DNA from: CADDZP01 sp035948135
GTDB lineage: Bacteria > Actinomycetota > Acidimicrobiia > Acidimicrobiales > AC-14
Direction of reading: 5' to 3'
Length of the DNA stretch: 44,766 nt
Assembly: GCA_035948135.1 (NCBI GenBank)
Contig: DASZJL010000096.1
Location: forward strand, 1 to 44,766
Positions 33,130 to 40,932 of the stretch are shown here, piece by piece (the first letter of the stretch is position 1; each line of letters starts with the position of its first letter). Under the pieces are notes generated by a model. The model saw nothing but the letters and a program-made list of their open reading frames with translations. It searched no databases and was not told the DNA's origin. Made by a program: the position numbers and the translations under genes.

Positions 33130-34758
33130 ATGCGCAGAGCTCGGGTGTTCGGTGCCGCAGTATCAGTTGCAGCCTTGTTGGGCGCGACGGCGGCCGCAGG
33201 CGGGACGGCATCAGCCGCAACGAACGGCGTCGGCACCACGAAGGCGACGACCACCGCCGTGAACATCTCGTTGGGGAGCAACGGCTCCCTGCTCAACGTG
33301 CGCGTGCTCGGCGACGACGGCAGCGCAAACATCGATCCCAAGCAGGGCGCTCCGTCCTCGGCCTCGAGCGCGCTGTCTCCGTTGACGTCGACGTCGTCGG
33401 TGTCGGCCCTCAATCTCTCCGTGCCCAAGGTGAGCGTGGCTTCCACCGGGGCGTCTGACAGCAAGTCTGTCCCCTCCATCTCCCTGGCCACGCCGCTCAC
33501 GACGGGTGCGATCGCTCCCCTGTCCTTGTCGGCGGTCGTCGACGCCGCCCAGGGTGCGGCCTCGGGCCTCAACAGCTCGCTGAGCAACGTCACTGCCGTT
33601 GCCGGCCTGCTGTCGGTGCCGAGCGCAACGTCCAGCCTCGGAACCGCCGCCAAGCCCGGTGACTCTGACGGTCTCCGGGGCCTGAGCGTCCCGAGCATCC
33701 AGGTCCTCAACCTGGGCGCCGTGCTCCAGGGCCTCGGCGTCAACTCCGCCACCCTGCAGCTGGGCCAGGTCGGCAACGTCCTCAACACGCTCGGCGTGAC
33801 TGTGCCCAACGGCTCGGGCCCGGCGCTCTCGGGCACCAATCTCGTCAGCACCGTCAACGGCCTCAGCGGCGTGCTGACGACCCCCCTCCCGAATGGCATC
33901 CAGGGCCTCCCCGCGGCGACGCTGATCTCAGCCCTGCCCGCCCCGCTGCAGACCCTGATCGGCAGCCTCATTCCGGGTGGCATCCCGGTGGGCGCCACCA
34001 CCGTTGGCGACCTGGTGACGACCATCAACGGCCAGATCACCGGCCTGCTCAACGGCGCTCTCGCTGGCATCACCAACGCCCCGCTGCTGCAGGTGAAGGA
34101 CCTGGTCGTCGGCATCACGACCAAGGCCGCTGACACGGTCGCCAACTCGGTCGCCGACATCAAGGCTTCTCTCGGCTCGGTCCAGGTCGGCAACGCGAAC
34201 ATCCCGGGCGCCGATTTGGCGTCGCTGCTCGGCAACGCGCAGACGACCATCAACAACGTGCTGGCCCAGGCCGGCCTCGGCAACCTGATCACGGTCAAGG
34301 CGCTTGATCAGAGCAAGAGCATCGCGACGACCAACGGCTACGTGAATGCCCTCGCGAACCTGACCGGCGTGCACGTCGCTATCGCTCCGCTGTCGTCGCT
34401 CGCCGGAGGCACGACGGCCGCGGCGGCCACCGACACCGTCGGCTCGCTCTTCACACTGGCCGGCGGGGGCGCGCCGCCGGCGCTGTCCTCGGCCATGGCC
34501 ACGCTGAACGGCGTCCTGGCGACCACGGGTGCCGGCGCCCTCGCTCAAGGTGCGACCGTGGACGTGCTCTCGGTCGGCTCCGCCTCGACGTTCACCCCGT
34601 CGAGCAGCACCCCGGCCAACCCCTCGGCGGCCACCCCCCAGAACGGCACGCTCGCCGTGACCGGTGGCCCCACCCAGGTTCTCGGCTTCATCGGCCTGCT
34701 GCTGCTGGCCACCGTCGCCGGGCTCCGTTGGCTCCGCCGGCCCGCTACGACGAACTGA
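33130..34758 (+). CDS. Exported surface protein with LAVTG sortase-type anchor, family unknown
   Basis: A 542-residue protein. Signal peptide: RRAR, hydrophobic core, cleavage likely after ASA at residue 29. The body has no cysteine, a single tryptophan that lies in the C-terminal helix, very few other aromatic residues, and is rich in Ser, Thr, Ala, Gly, Leu and Val, with repeated short hydrophobic patterns such as LSVPSIQVLNLGAVLQ and VGDLVTTINGQITGLL. A Ser/Pro/Ala linker leads to LAVTG at 508-512, a membrane helix and a WLRRP tail. LAxTG is the recognition motif of class E sortases in actinomycetes, so the protein is probably linked to the cell wall. GGGAG lies before the ATG at 33130, which fixes the start. 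I do not recognise the body. A terminator follows. Confidence 0.85.
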   Translation: MRRARVFGAAVSVAALLGATAAAGGTASAATNGVGTTKATTTAVNISLGSNGSLLNVRVLGDDGSANIDPKQGAPSSASSALSPLTSTSSVSALNLSVPKVSVASTGASDSKSVPSISLATPLTTGAIAPLSLSAVVDAAQGAASGLNSSLSNVTAVAGLLSVPSATSSLGTAAKPGDSDGLRGLSVPSIQVLNLGAVLQGLGVNSATLQLGQVGNVLNTLGVTVPNGSGPALSGTNLVSTVNGLSGVLTTPLPNGIQGLPAATLISALPAPLQTLIGSLIPGGIPVGATTVGDLVTTINGQITGLLNGALAGITNAPLLQVKDLVVGITTKAADTVANSVADIKASLGSVQVGNANIPGADLASLLGNAQTTINNVLAQAGLGNLITVKALDQSKSIATTNGYVNALANLTGVHVAIAPLSSLAGGTTAAAATDTVGSLFTLAGGGAPPALSSAMATLNGVLATTGAGALAQGATVDVLSVGSASTFTPSSSTPANPSAATPQNGTLAVTGGPTQVLGFIGLLLLATVAGLRWLRRPATTN

Positions 34759-34797
34759 TCCGCCGCACGACGGCGGGCGTCAGAGCCTGCGAGCGAG

Positions 34798-34823
34798 AAG
34801 GAGGCCCCTCCGGGGGCCTCCTT
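34798..34823 (+). terminator. Strong hairpin terminator after the surface-protein gene
   Basis: Perfect 11-bp stem AAGGAGGCCCC / GGGGCCTCCTT with TCCG loop, 39 bases after the stop codon and 20 bases before the next ATG. A short pyrimidine run (CTTCC) follows. It should isolate the two plus-strand genes from each other. Confidence 0.8.
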
Positions 34824-34828
34824 CCGCG

Positions 34829-34834
34829 TACGGT
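34829..34834 (+). promoter_or_regulatory. Possible -10 box for the AMIN-like lipoprotein gene
   Basis: TACGGT eight bases before the ATG at 34843 and just after the terminator. If used, the mRNA would be nearly leaderless; no Shine-Dalgarno sequence is present. Confidence 0.35.
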
Positions 34835-34842
34835 GAACGATC

Positions 34843-35424
34843 ATGCGGTCCCTCGCCGGCATCGGCGCCCTCCTGGTCGTGCTGGCTGCGTGCGGCGGGG
34901 GTGGCACCAACGCCAAGAGCACTGACACCTCGAAGCCGGCCACGTCGTCGTCGACGACGTCGTTGGATACGACACCGCCCAGCGCCGCAACCGGCGGGTC
35001 GACGACACCGGTCTCGGTTGCTGTGACGCACCCTGCTGCTCATCTGGTCGCGGTTCGCGCTGCCCGCCAGGAAACCGTCGACCGCGTGGTCTTCGAGTTC
35101 ACCGAGCAGGTGCCGGGCTACAAGGTCTCCTACGTCAAGAAGCCCATCCTCGACACGTCGGGCAAGGAGGTCCCGCTGTCGGAGAACTTCGTCCTGCAGT
35201 TCCACATGCAGCAGGCCACCGGCTTCAACCTCGACAGCGGGAAGCCCACCTACACGGGCCCCAAACAGCTCCAGCCGGCCGGCACCCGTGCCGTCGGCGA
35301 GGTGACACAAGTGGAGGACTTCGAGGGGACGCTGACGTGGGTGGCCGGCCTGAAGGCCGAGCTCCCGTTCCGCGTCAGCACCCTGACGGGCCCACCCCGT
35401 CTCGTGATCGATATCCCGAGCTAG
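34843..35424 (+). CDS. Lipoprotein with AMIN-like domain
   Basis: A lipoprotein of 193 residues. Signal peptide with lipobox LAAC (Cys17), then a Ser/Thr-rich linker to about residue 65. The globular part begins HLVAVRAARQETVDRVVFEF and continues with VPGYKVSYVKKP, ending in PPRLVIDIPS; this is the pattern of the AMIN-like domain of actinomycete lipoproteins, related to peptidoglycan-binding AMIN domains of cell-wall amidases. A role at the cell envelope is inferred. The stop codon shares CTAG with the convergent pimA stop. Confidence 0.85.
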   Translation: MRSLAGIGALLVVLAACGGGGTNAKSTDTSKPATSSSTTSLDTTPPSAATGGSTTPVSVAVTHPAAHLVAVRAARQETVDRVVFEFTEQVPGYKVSYVKKPILDTSGKEVPLSENFVLQFHMQQATGFNLDSGKPTYTGPKQLQPAGTRAVGEVTQVEDFEGTLTWVAGLKAELPFRVSTLTGPPRLVIDIPS

Positions 35425-36488
35425 ACGGCGCGGTCGTAGAGCTCGAGATAGCGCTCCGCCAGCAGGTCCATCGAGAACTGGGCCGCCCGGCACTCCCCCG
35501 ACGCCACTAGCGACTCGGCCATCGTCGGATGCTCGAGGACGTCGATCAAGGCGTCGGCCAGCGCCTTGGCGTCCCCGGGCGGCACGAGCAGGCCGTCGTG
35601 GCCGGCGCGGGCGACGTTGCGATACCCCGGGAGGTCGCTGGCCACGATCGGTGTCTGCGCGGCCATCGCCTCGAGGAGCACGACGCCGAACGACTCGCCG
35701 TGCAGCGACGGCGCGCAGAACAGGTCGGCGCCCCGCAGCCGGCGGGCGACCTGGTCGTCGTTGAGACGGCCGAGCCACTGGATCCGGCCGTCGTGGCCCC
35801 ACTGCTCCTGGAGGGACTCCGTCTCCGGCCCGTCGCCGCCCACCCAGAGGGTGACGTCGGCCGGCAAGCGACCCAGCGCCTCCAGCAGGACCGCCAGGCC
35901 CTTGCGGGGCTCGTGGCGGCCGACGAAGAAGATCGTGGGCCCGGTGGTCGGCCACGGCGTCGCCTTCGAAAAGCGTTCGATCTCGATGCCGTTGTGGAGC
36001 AGCTCGTACTCGCCGCCGAGGGCCCGTCGAGCCATGGTCCGCGCGTCCTCGGACACGGCGCATCGCGTCGAGAGGCGCCCGGCCATCCAGCGGGTGATCG
36101 GGAAGAGCCATCGGTAGGGCGCGCTCACCCCGGCCGCGTGGAAGGTGCCGACCTTGGGCGTGGCGGCCGCGATCACCGCGGTCATCGTGGGGCCCGGCAC
36201 CAACGGCTCGTGGAGATGGAGGACGTCGAACTCCTCGTCGCGCAGCGCCCGGATGGTGCGCAGGGCACAGCTGGCGTCCGGGGCGATCGGTGCGACCGAG
36301 CCGTTGGCAGCCAGGGGGACGCAGTCGCCGAGCGGCGTCACCGCCACGTCAGGAGGCGGCCCGTCGCACGGTCCGAGGACACGCGCCTCATGGCCCATCG
36401 CCCGCAGGGAGCGTGCCAGCCCCAGCACCTGGCCTTGCACACCGCCCGGCAGGGTGAGGCTGTAAGGACAGACCAGACCGACTCTCAC
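35421..36488 (-). CDS. pimA: Phosphatidylinositol alpha-mannosyltransferase PimA-like, GT4 family
   Basis: GDP-mannose-dependent transferase that adds the first mannose to phosphatidylinositol at the inner face of the membrane. From GTG at 36488 it has 355 residues. The PimA-type opening is RVGLVCPYSLTLPGGVQ; the GT-B donor site has GRHEPRKGL near 192 and the E-x7-E motif GESFGVVLLEAMAA near 260. A TTG three codons upstream is an alternative start. Position after pgsA and patA supports PimA over other GT4 enzymes. Its terminal stop overlaps that of the convergent lipoprotein gene. Confidence 0.88.
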   Translation of the reverse strand: MRVGLVCPYSLTLPGGVQGQVLGLARSLRAMGHEARVLGPCDGPPPDVAVTPLGDCVPLAANGSVAPIAPDASCALRTIRALRDEEFDVLHLHEPLVPGPTMTAVIAAATPKVGTFHAAGVSAPYRWLFPITRWMAGRLSTRCAVSEDARTMARRALGGEYELLHNGIEIERFSKATPWPTTGPTIFFVGRHEPRKGLAVLLEALGRLPADVTLWVGGDGPETESLQEQWGHDGRIQWLGRLNDDQVARRLRGADLFCAPSLHGESFGVVLLEAMAAQTPIVASDLPGYRNVARAGHDGLLVPPGDAKALADALIDVLEHPTMAESLVASGECRAAQFSMDLLAERYLELYDRAV

Positions 36489-36506
36489 TGCACTCAACGG
36501 TAGTGC

Positions 36507-37415
36507 TCAGATCGCGGCGTGAACATCGCTCGGCCACGTCGGCTGGAAGTTGTGCCACTGCGTCGGCGCCCGCCTGATCAGCTTCTCGAGCTCGTGGGTC
36601 AGCGTCTGGGTGACGCGCACGACGTCGTCGCGCAGCCGGCCCGTGCGCTCGGTGTCGATGGGCGCCCCGATCACGCCCCGGTGACCGACCTCGTCGTCAA
36701 AAAAGGCGGCGGAGGGGACAATCGGCGCGCCCGCACGCAGCGCCAGCGTCGCCGGCCCGCCAGGAAGTTTGGTGCGCTCGCCGAAGAACTCGACCTCGAC
36801 GCCGGTACCCCCGATGTCGCGGTCGCAGAGCAGCCCGACAGCGCGGTTGTCGCGCAGATGGCGAATGAGGGTGGCGCCCGCCTGCGGCCCCAGGGGCACG
36901 GTGTCGAACCCGAGGCGATGGCGGACGGCGTTGAACCACTCGTAGAGCTCCGGCGGCTCGAGGCGCTCGACAACGGCGGTGCACGGCGCAACCTGGGCCA
37001 CCCACGCACCGGCCAGATCCCAGTTGCCCGTATGCGGCATGGCGATGATCACGCCGTTGCCCTTCTCCCGAGCCTCGTGCACGTTCTCGATGCCTTCGAA
37101 CTGGGTGCTGTCGTGTATCTCTGAGGGAGACATCGACGGGAGCAGGAACAGCTCCATGTAGTAACGGGCGTAGGAATCCATCAGCCGGCGCACCTGGCGC
37201 TCGACTTCGGCGTCACCCACCTCCGGGCCGAGGACGTGGCGGAGATGGCTCGTTGCCATCGCCGTCATGTCGCTGCGGCCCCGGTAAACGCGTGCGAGCA
37301 GTGGCTGCGTCGCCCGCCCGATGGCCGAGGCCGCCGACAGCGGGAGCGCCCGGCCGACCAGCGAGCCGGCGCGGTAGGCCGCGAACTCGGCGCGCTGGGC
37401 GAGGGTAGGGCTCAC
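36507..37415 (-). CDS. patA: PatA-like lysophospholipid acyltransferase family protein
   Basis: Membrane-associated acyltransferase, in mycobacteria adding a palmitoyl group to phosphatidylinositol mannosides. From GTG at 37415 it has 302 residues (SPTLAQRAEFAAYRAGSLVG). The catalytic H-x4-D motif is HTGNWD near residue 125; FFGERTKLPGGPATLAL is the family's acceptor region. It is also related to LpxL/HtrB acyltransferases. The gene is 14 bases after pgsA and 18 before pimA, the same order as in mycobacteria. No Shine-Dalgarno sequence is evident, so coupling to pgsA is likely. Confidence 0.88.
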   Translation of the reverse strand: MSPTLAQRAEFAAYRAGSLVGRALPLSAASAIGRATQPLLARVYRGRSDMTAMATSHLRHVLGPEVGDAEVERQVRRLMDSYARYYMELFLLPSMSPSEIHDSTQFEGIENVHEAREKGNGVIIAMPHTGNWDLAGAWVAQVAPCTAVVERLEPPELYEWFNAVRHRLGFDTVPLGPQAGATLIRHLRDNRAVGLLCDRDIGGTGVEVEFFGERTKLPGGPATLALRAGAPIVPSAAFFDDEVGHRGVIGAPIDTERTGRLRDDVVRVTQTLTHELEKLIRRAPTQWHNFQPTWPSDVHAAI

Positions 37416-37429
37416 CCGCGGGGGTGCCC

Positions 37430-38125
37430 TTAGGGCCGGGTGCGCACGCGCCGCTCGGCGCGCCTCGCCCGCCAACTTCCCTCGTCGCCCTCGCTCAAGG
37501 GCCGCCACGTGCGCCAGCGTGCAGGCGGACGGGCCGAGGGCAGGGCGGCGCTGGCCTGGCGCCACACGCGGACGAACCGCTGGACGGCCGTGAAGGACGT
37601 GAGGGCCAGCATCACCCAGAGGACCGGCACGAGGACCACGCCGAAGGCCAGGCCGACGCCGAGCAGGAACATGCGCTCGGCCCGCTCCATGAGCCCGCCT
37701 TTGGCCTGGAAGCCAAGGGACTCGGCGCGCGCCCGCTCGTAGGAGATCAGCATCGAGGCGGCGAGCACCGCGAGGGCCAGCACGGCGGCGTGGCCGTGCT
37801 TCCAGGTGGCTAGGTACCAGGCCACCCCGCCGAGCACGAAGGCGTCGCTGACCCGATCGCTGACCGAGTCGAAGAAGGCGCCCCGCGGTGTGCTCGTGGC
37901 CGACGCCTTGGCCACGGCTCCGTCAAACAGGTCGAGGGCACCGGAAAGGGTGAGAAGGAACAGCCCGACGATCAGCCAGCCTCCGGCCACGACCACGCCC
38001 GTCGCCACGGAGACCACCAGGCCGGCGGCCGTGACGTGATCAGCATTGACACCGAGACGGCGGAGGGCCGAGCCGACGGGCCCGAGGCCTCGCTCGACGC
38101 CTTGGCGGAAGCGCCCGTCGAACAC
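37430..38125 (-). CDS. pgsA: CDP-alcohol phosphatidyltransferase, likely phosphatidylinositol phosphate synthase
   Basis: Integral membrane enzyme of 231 residues that joins an alcohol (probably inositol phosphate) to CDP-diacylglycerol. Several helices; the signature D-x2-D-G-x2-A-x9-G-x3-D-x3-D reads DLFDGAVAKASATSTPRG then FFDSVSD, near residues 66-91. The residue after A is Lys where Arg is usual. Start GTG at 38125, with AGGAG seven bases upstream; an ATG at 38203 would add 26 non-conserved residues. Next to patA and pimA the likely product is phosphatidylinositol phosphate rather than phosphatidylglycerol phosphate. The C-terminus is arginine-rich. Confidence 0.88.
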   Translation of the reverse strand: MFDGRFRQGVERGLGPVGSALRRLGVNADHVTAAGLVVSVATGVVVAGGWLIVGLFLLTLSGALDLFDGAVAKASATSTPRGAFFDSVSDRVSDAFVLGGVAWYLATWKHGHAAVLALAVLAASMLISYERARAESLGFQAKGGLMERAERMFLLGVGLAFGVVLVPVLWVMLALTSFTAVQRFVRVWRQASAALPSARPPARWRTWRPLSEGDEGSWRARRAERRVRTRP

Positions 38126-38263
38126 AGAGGACTCCTGGTAGCGGGTGGTCCGAACCAGGGTACCCGGGGAGCGGCTCGAAGCCTCTGAGCGGCCCCAGAA
38201 CATCGTGCGGGCGCGCTTGTACGATGTCCGGCCACCGTCCAAAGCGAGAACGAGGCACCGCCT
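38126..38263. promoter_or_regulatory. Divergent promoter region pgsA / EF-G-like gene
   Basis: A 138-base gap. On the plus strand TACGAT (about 38220-38225), preceded by TTG, is a good -10 candidate, and GAGG precedes the GTG start at 38264. On the minus strand TACCCT near 38158-38163 is a possible -10 for pgsA. No other structure is clear apart from short palindromes such as GGGTACCC. Confidence 0.4.
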
Positions 38264-40339
38264 GTGAAGAGCTTCCCTCCGGCCAAGATTCGGAATGTCG
38301 CACTCGTCGGCCACGGAGGAGCGGGCAAGACCAGCCTCGCCGAAGCACTGCTGTTCTGTTCGGGCGCCATCAACCGGCACGGCCGTGTCGAGGACGGCAC
38401 AACCACCACCGACTTCGACCCCGAGGAGGTCAAGCGGGGCATCTCGCTGTCCCTGGCCCTGGCGCCGTTCGAATACGAGGGCCACAAGATCAACATCCTC
38501 GACGTGCCCGGCTACGCCGACTTCGTGGGTGACCTCTACGCCGCGCTTCGGGTCGCCGACCTGGCCGTGTTCGTGGTGAGCGCCGTGGAGGGCGTGGAGG
38601 TCCAGACCGAGGCGGCGTGGCGCCTGGCGGCCCAGATGGACGTGCCCCGCATGATCTACCTGAACAAGCTCGACCGCGAACGGGCCTCGTTCCAGCGCAC
38701 CCTCGACGACCTGCGCGACAAGTTCGGCGTCGGGGTGGCGCCCCTCGAGCTGCCCATCGGCGAGGAGACGGCCTTTCACGGCGTCGCCGACCTTCTGAGC
38801 GACACCGCCCTCCTTTACGACGGCAACAGCGGCAAGGCGACCCAGGGCGAGATCCCCGACGAGATGACCGACCTCGAGCACCAGGTGCACGACAACCTGG
38901 TCGAGGGCATCGTCGTCGCCGACGACTCGCTCATGGAGCGCTATCTGGAAGGGGAGACGATCGAGCCCAAGGAGCTGGAGGAGACGCTGGCCAAGGGTGT
39001 GGCCGAAGCGTCGGTGTTCCCCGTCGTCTGTGGCGCCGCCACCAAGCTCATCGGCGTCGACCGGCTCGCCCAGTTCATCTGTGAGATCGGCCCTGCGCCC
39101 ACCGACCGGCCGCCCGTCGAGGTGCAGGCCGGCGACAAGACGGTCGAGGTGCCCTGCGACCCCAACGGCCAACCCCTGGCGTTCGTGTTCCGCACCGTCG
39201 CCGACCCCTACGTCGGCAAGGTCTCGTTCCTCAAAGTGCTGTCGGGGACGGTGAAACCCGATGCCCAGCTCACCAACACCCACACCCACGCGGACGAACG
39301 CCTGCACGGGTTGTTCACCATGCGGGGGAAGGAGCAGGACACGGTGCCCGAGCTCCCGGCGGGCGACATCGGTGCCGTGGCCAAGCTGGCCAACACCGGC
39401 ACGGGCGACACGCTGGCGCCCAAGGGCACGCCGGTGGTGGTGCCACCGATCGAGTCGCCCGAGCCCATCCTGTCCGTCGCCATCGTGCCGAAGTCCAAGG
39501 GCGACGAGGACAAGCTGATGACCGGGCTGCACCGCCTCCAAGACGAGGACCCGGCCCTGCGCGTGCGGCGGGACGACGAGACCCACCAGACGTTGCTGTC
39601 GGGGATGGGCGAGACCCATCTGTCGATCGTCGCCGAGCGCCTGGCCCGCAAGTTCGGCGTCGAGGTCGAGACCGAGGAGGTGAAGGTCCCCTTCCGCGAG
39701 ACGATCACCAGTGAGGCCGAGGCGGAGGGGAAGTACAAGAAGCAAACCGGCGGCCACGGGCAGTTCGGCGTGGCATTCCTCCGGGTCGAGCCCCTCGACC
39801 GAGGGCAGGGGTTCGAGTTCGTCGACAAGATCGTCGGCGGGGCCATTCCCCGGCAGTTCATCCCGGCCGTCGAAAAGGGCGTGGCGGAGGTCATGGGCAC
39901 CGGCGGCGTGTACGGCTACCCGGTGGTCGACGTGCGGGCCACGGTGTTCGACGGCAAGTTCCACTCGGTCGACTCCTCGGAGATGAGCTTCAAGATGGCG
40001 GGCTCGCTCGGGTTCAGGGAGGCCATGGCGAAGGCCAACCCCGTGCTGCTCGAGCCCATCTCCCTTCTGGAGGTCACCGTGCCGCTCGCCTACCAGGGCG
40101 ACGTCATGGGTGACCTGAACTCCCGGCGAGGCCGGGTCCAGGGCACTGAGTCGGCAGGTGTCGACGCGCAGACCATCACCGCCCTGGTGCCCACGTCGGA
40201 GATCCTTCGCTACGCCATCGACTTGCGTTCGCTGACCGGCGGCCGCGGTCGGTTCAAGGTGCACCACGACCACTACGACCTGATGCCGTCGCACCTCGTC
40301 GACAAGGTCGCCAAGGCTCGCGAGGAAGAGAAGTCGTGA
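38264..40339 (+). CDS. Elongation factor G-like protein (EF-G2 type)
   Basis: Translational GTPase paralogue of 691 residues with all EF-G domains. P-loop GHGGAGKTS at 16-24, switch I RGISLS near 58, switch II DVPGY at 80-84 (canonical DTPGH), and NKLD at 134-137 (canonical NKMD). Domain IV has GGHGQFGVAFLRVEP, and domain V ends with SLTGGRGRFKVHHDHYDLMPSHL. The tyrosine in place of the catalytic switch II histidine and the overall pattern match the EF-G2/FusA2 group of actinomycetes, whose cellular role is not settled; a mycobacterial member was reported to lack ribosome-dependent GTPase activity. It leads a plus-strand block with two DinB-like genes 16 bases downstream. Confidence 0.93.
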   Translation: MKSFPPAKIRNVALVGHGGAGKTSLAEALLFCSGAINRHGRVEDGTTTTDFDPEEVKRGISLSLALAPFEYEGHKINILDVPGYADFVGDLYAALRVADLAVFVVSAVEGVEVQTEAAWRLAAQMDVPRMIYLNKLDRERASFQRTLDDLRDKFGVGVAPLELPIGEETAFHGVADLLSDTALLYDGNSGKATQGEIPDEMTDLEHQVHDNLVEGIVVADDSLMERYLEGETIEPKELEETLAKGVAEASVFPVVCGAATKLIGVDRLAQFICEIGPAPTDRPPVEVQAGDKTVEVPCDPNGQPLAFVFRTVADPYVGKVSFLKVLSGTVKPDAQLTNTHTHADERLHGLFTMRGKEQDTVPELPAGDIGAVAKLANTGTGDTLAPKGTPVVVPPIESPEPILSVAIVPKSKGDEDKLMTGLHRLQDEDPALRVRRDDETHQTLLSGMGETHLSIVAERLARKFGVEVETEEVKVPFRETITSEAEAEGKYKKQTGGHGQFGVAFLRVEPLDRGQGFEFVDKIVGGAIPRQFIPAVEKGVAEVMGTGGVYGYPVVDVRATVFDGKFHSVDSSEMSFKMAGSLGFREAMAKANPVLLEPISLLEVTVPLAYQGDVMGDLNSRRGRVQGTESAGVDAQTITALVPTSEILRYAIDLRSLTGGRGRFKVHHDHYDLMPSHLVDKVAKAREEEKS

Positions 40340-40355
40340 GCGCGAGCGTGCGCGC

Positions 40356-40925
40356 ATGACCCAGTTCCAGCCCGTCCTCACGCCCAAGGAGCGGTGCGAG
40401 GAGTGCGGCTTCGTGTACTCGGAGGTGTCGCCCGAGGAGGCGGCCGAGAAGCTGCGGTCGTTCGGCCGCCGCTACCGGGCGCCTCTCACCCGCTTCCTTG
40501 CCGGCGAGGACGGCGACGCCATCCTGCGGCAACGGCCCGAGCCCGACGTGTGGTCGGCGTTGGAGTACGCCGCTCACGTGCGCGACGCCATCCGCTTCAA
40601 CGGCTATCTGGCCCGGCGCACGCTCACCGAGGACAACCCGACCTTGCCGGCACCCAACCCCGACAAGGCCGCGGTCGACAACAACTACAACGCCGAGGAC
40701 GCGGCGGAGGTGGCCGAGGGCGTTCAGGAGCGGGCCGAGAAGTTGGCAGCCGTTGTCGAGGCGAACGACGACCCGTCGGCGTGGGACCGCACCGCGGAGT
40801 GGGACGGCCGGGAGGGCGAGTTCACCGCCATCTACTTCGTCCGCAACGCTGTCCACGAGGGCCACCATCATCTGCTGGATGTCGGCCGCGTCCTGCGCCA
40901 CGTCCGCGAGGCCGCGAAGGCCTAA
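40356..40925 (+). CDS. DinB-like protein with N-terminal CxxC, first copy
   Basis: A 189-residue protein. The start has CEECGFVY, half of a zinc ribbon-like site. The rest fits the DinB/YfiT four-helix fold: WSALEYAAHVRDAI with one metal histidine, and VHEGHHHLLDVGRVL with the other histidines. DinB-fold proteins include thiol transferases (bacillithiol, mycothiol) and many of unknown activity. The neighbouring gene encodes a clear paralogue. Start ATG at 40356, 16 bases after the EF-G-like gene. Confidence 0.82.
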   Translation: MTQFQPVLTPKERCEECGFVYSEVSPEEAAEKLRSFGRRYRAPLTRFLAGEDGDAILRQRPEPDVWSALEYAAHVRDAIRFNGYLARRTLTEDNPTLPAPNPDKAAVDNNYNAEDAAEVAEGVQERAEKLAAVVEANDDPSAWDRTAEWDGREGEFTAIYFVRNAVHEGHHHLLDVGRVLRHVREAAKA

Positions 40926-40932
40926 CGGACCG

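Noticed and set aside
37430..40387. Minus-strand reading frame of 985 codons across pgsA and the EF-G-like gene
   Set aside because: Only its last 231 residues are PgsA; the rest is antisense to the EF-G gene and has no domain. Long open antisense frames are expected in GC-rich coding DNA.
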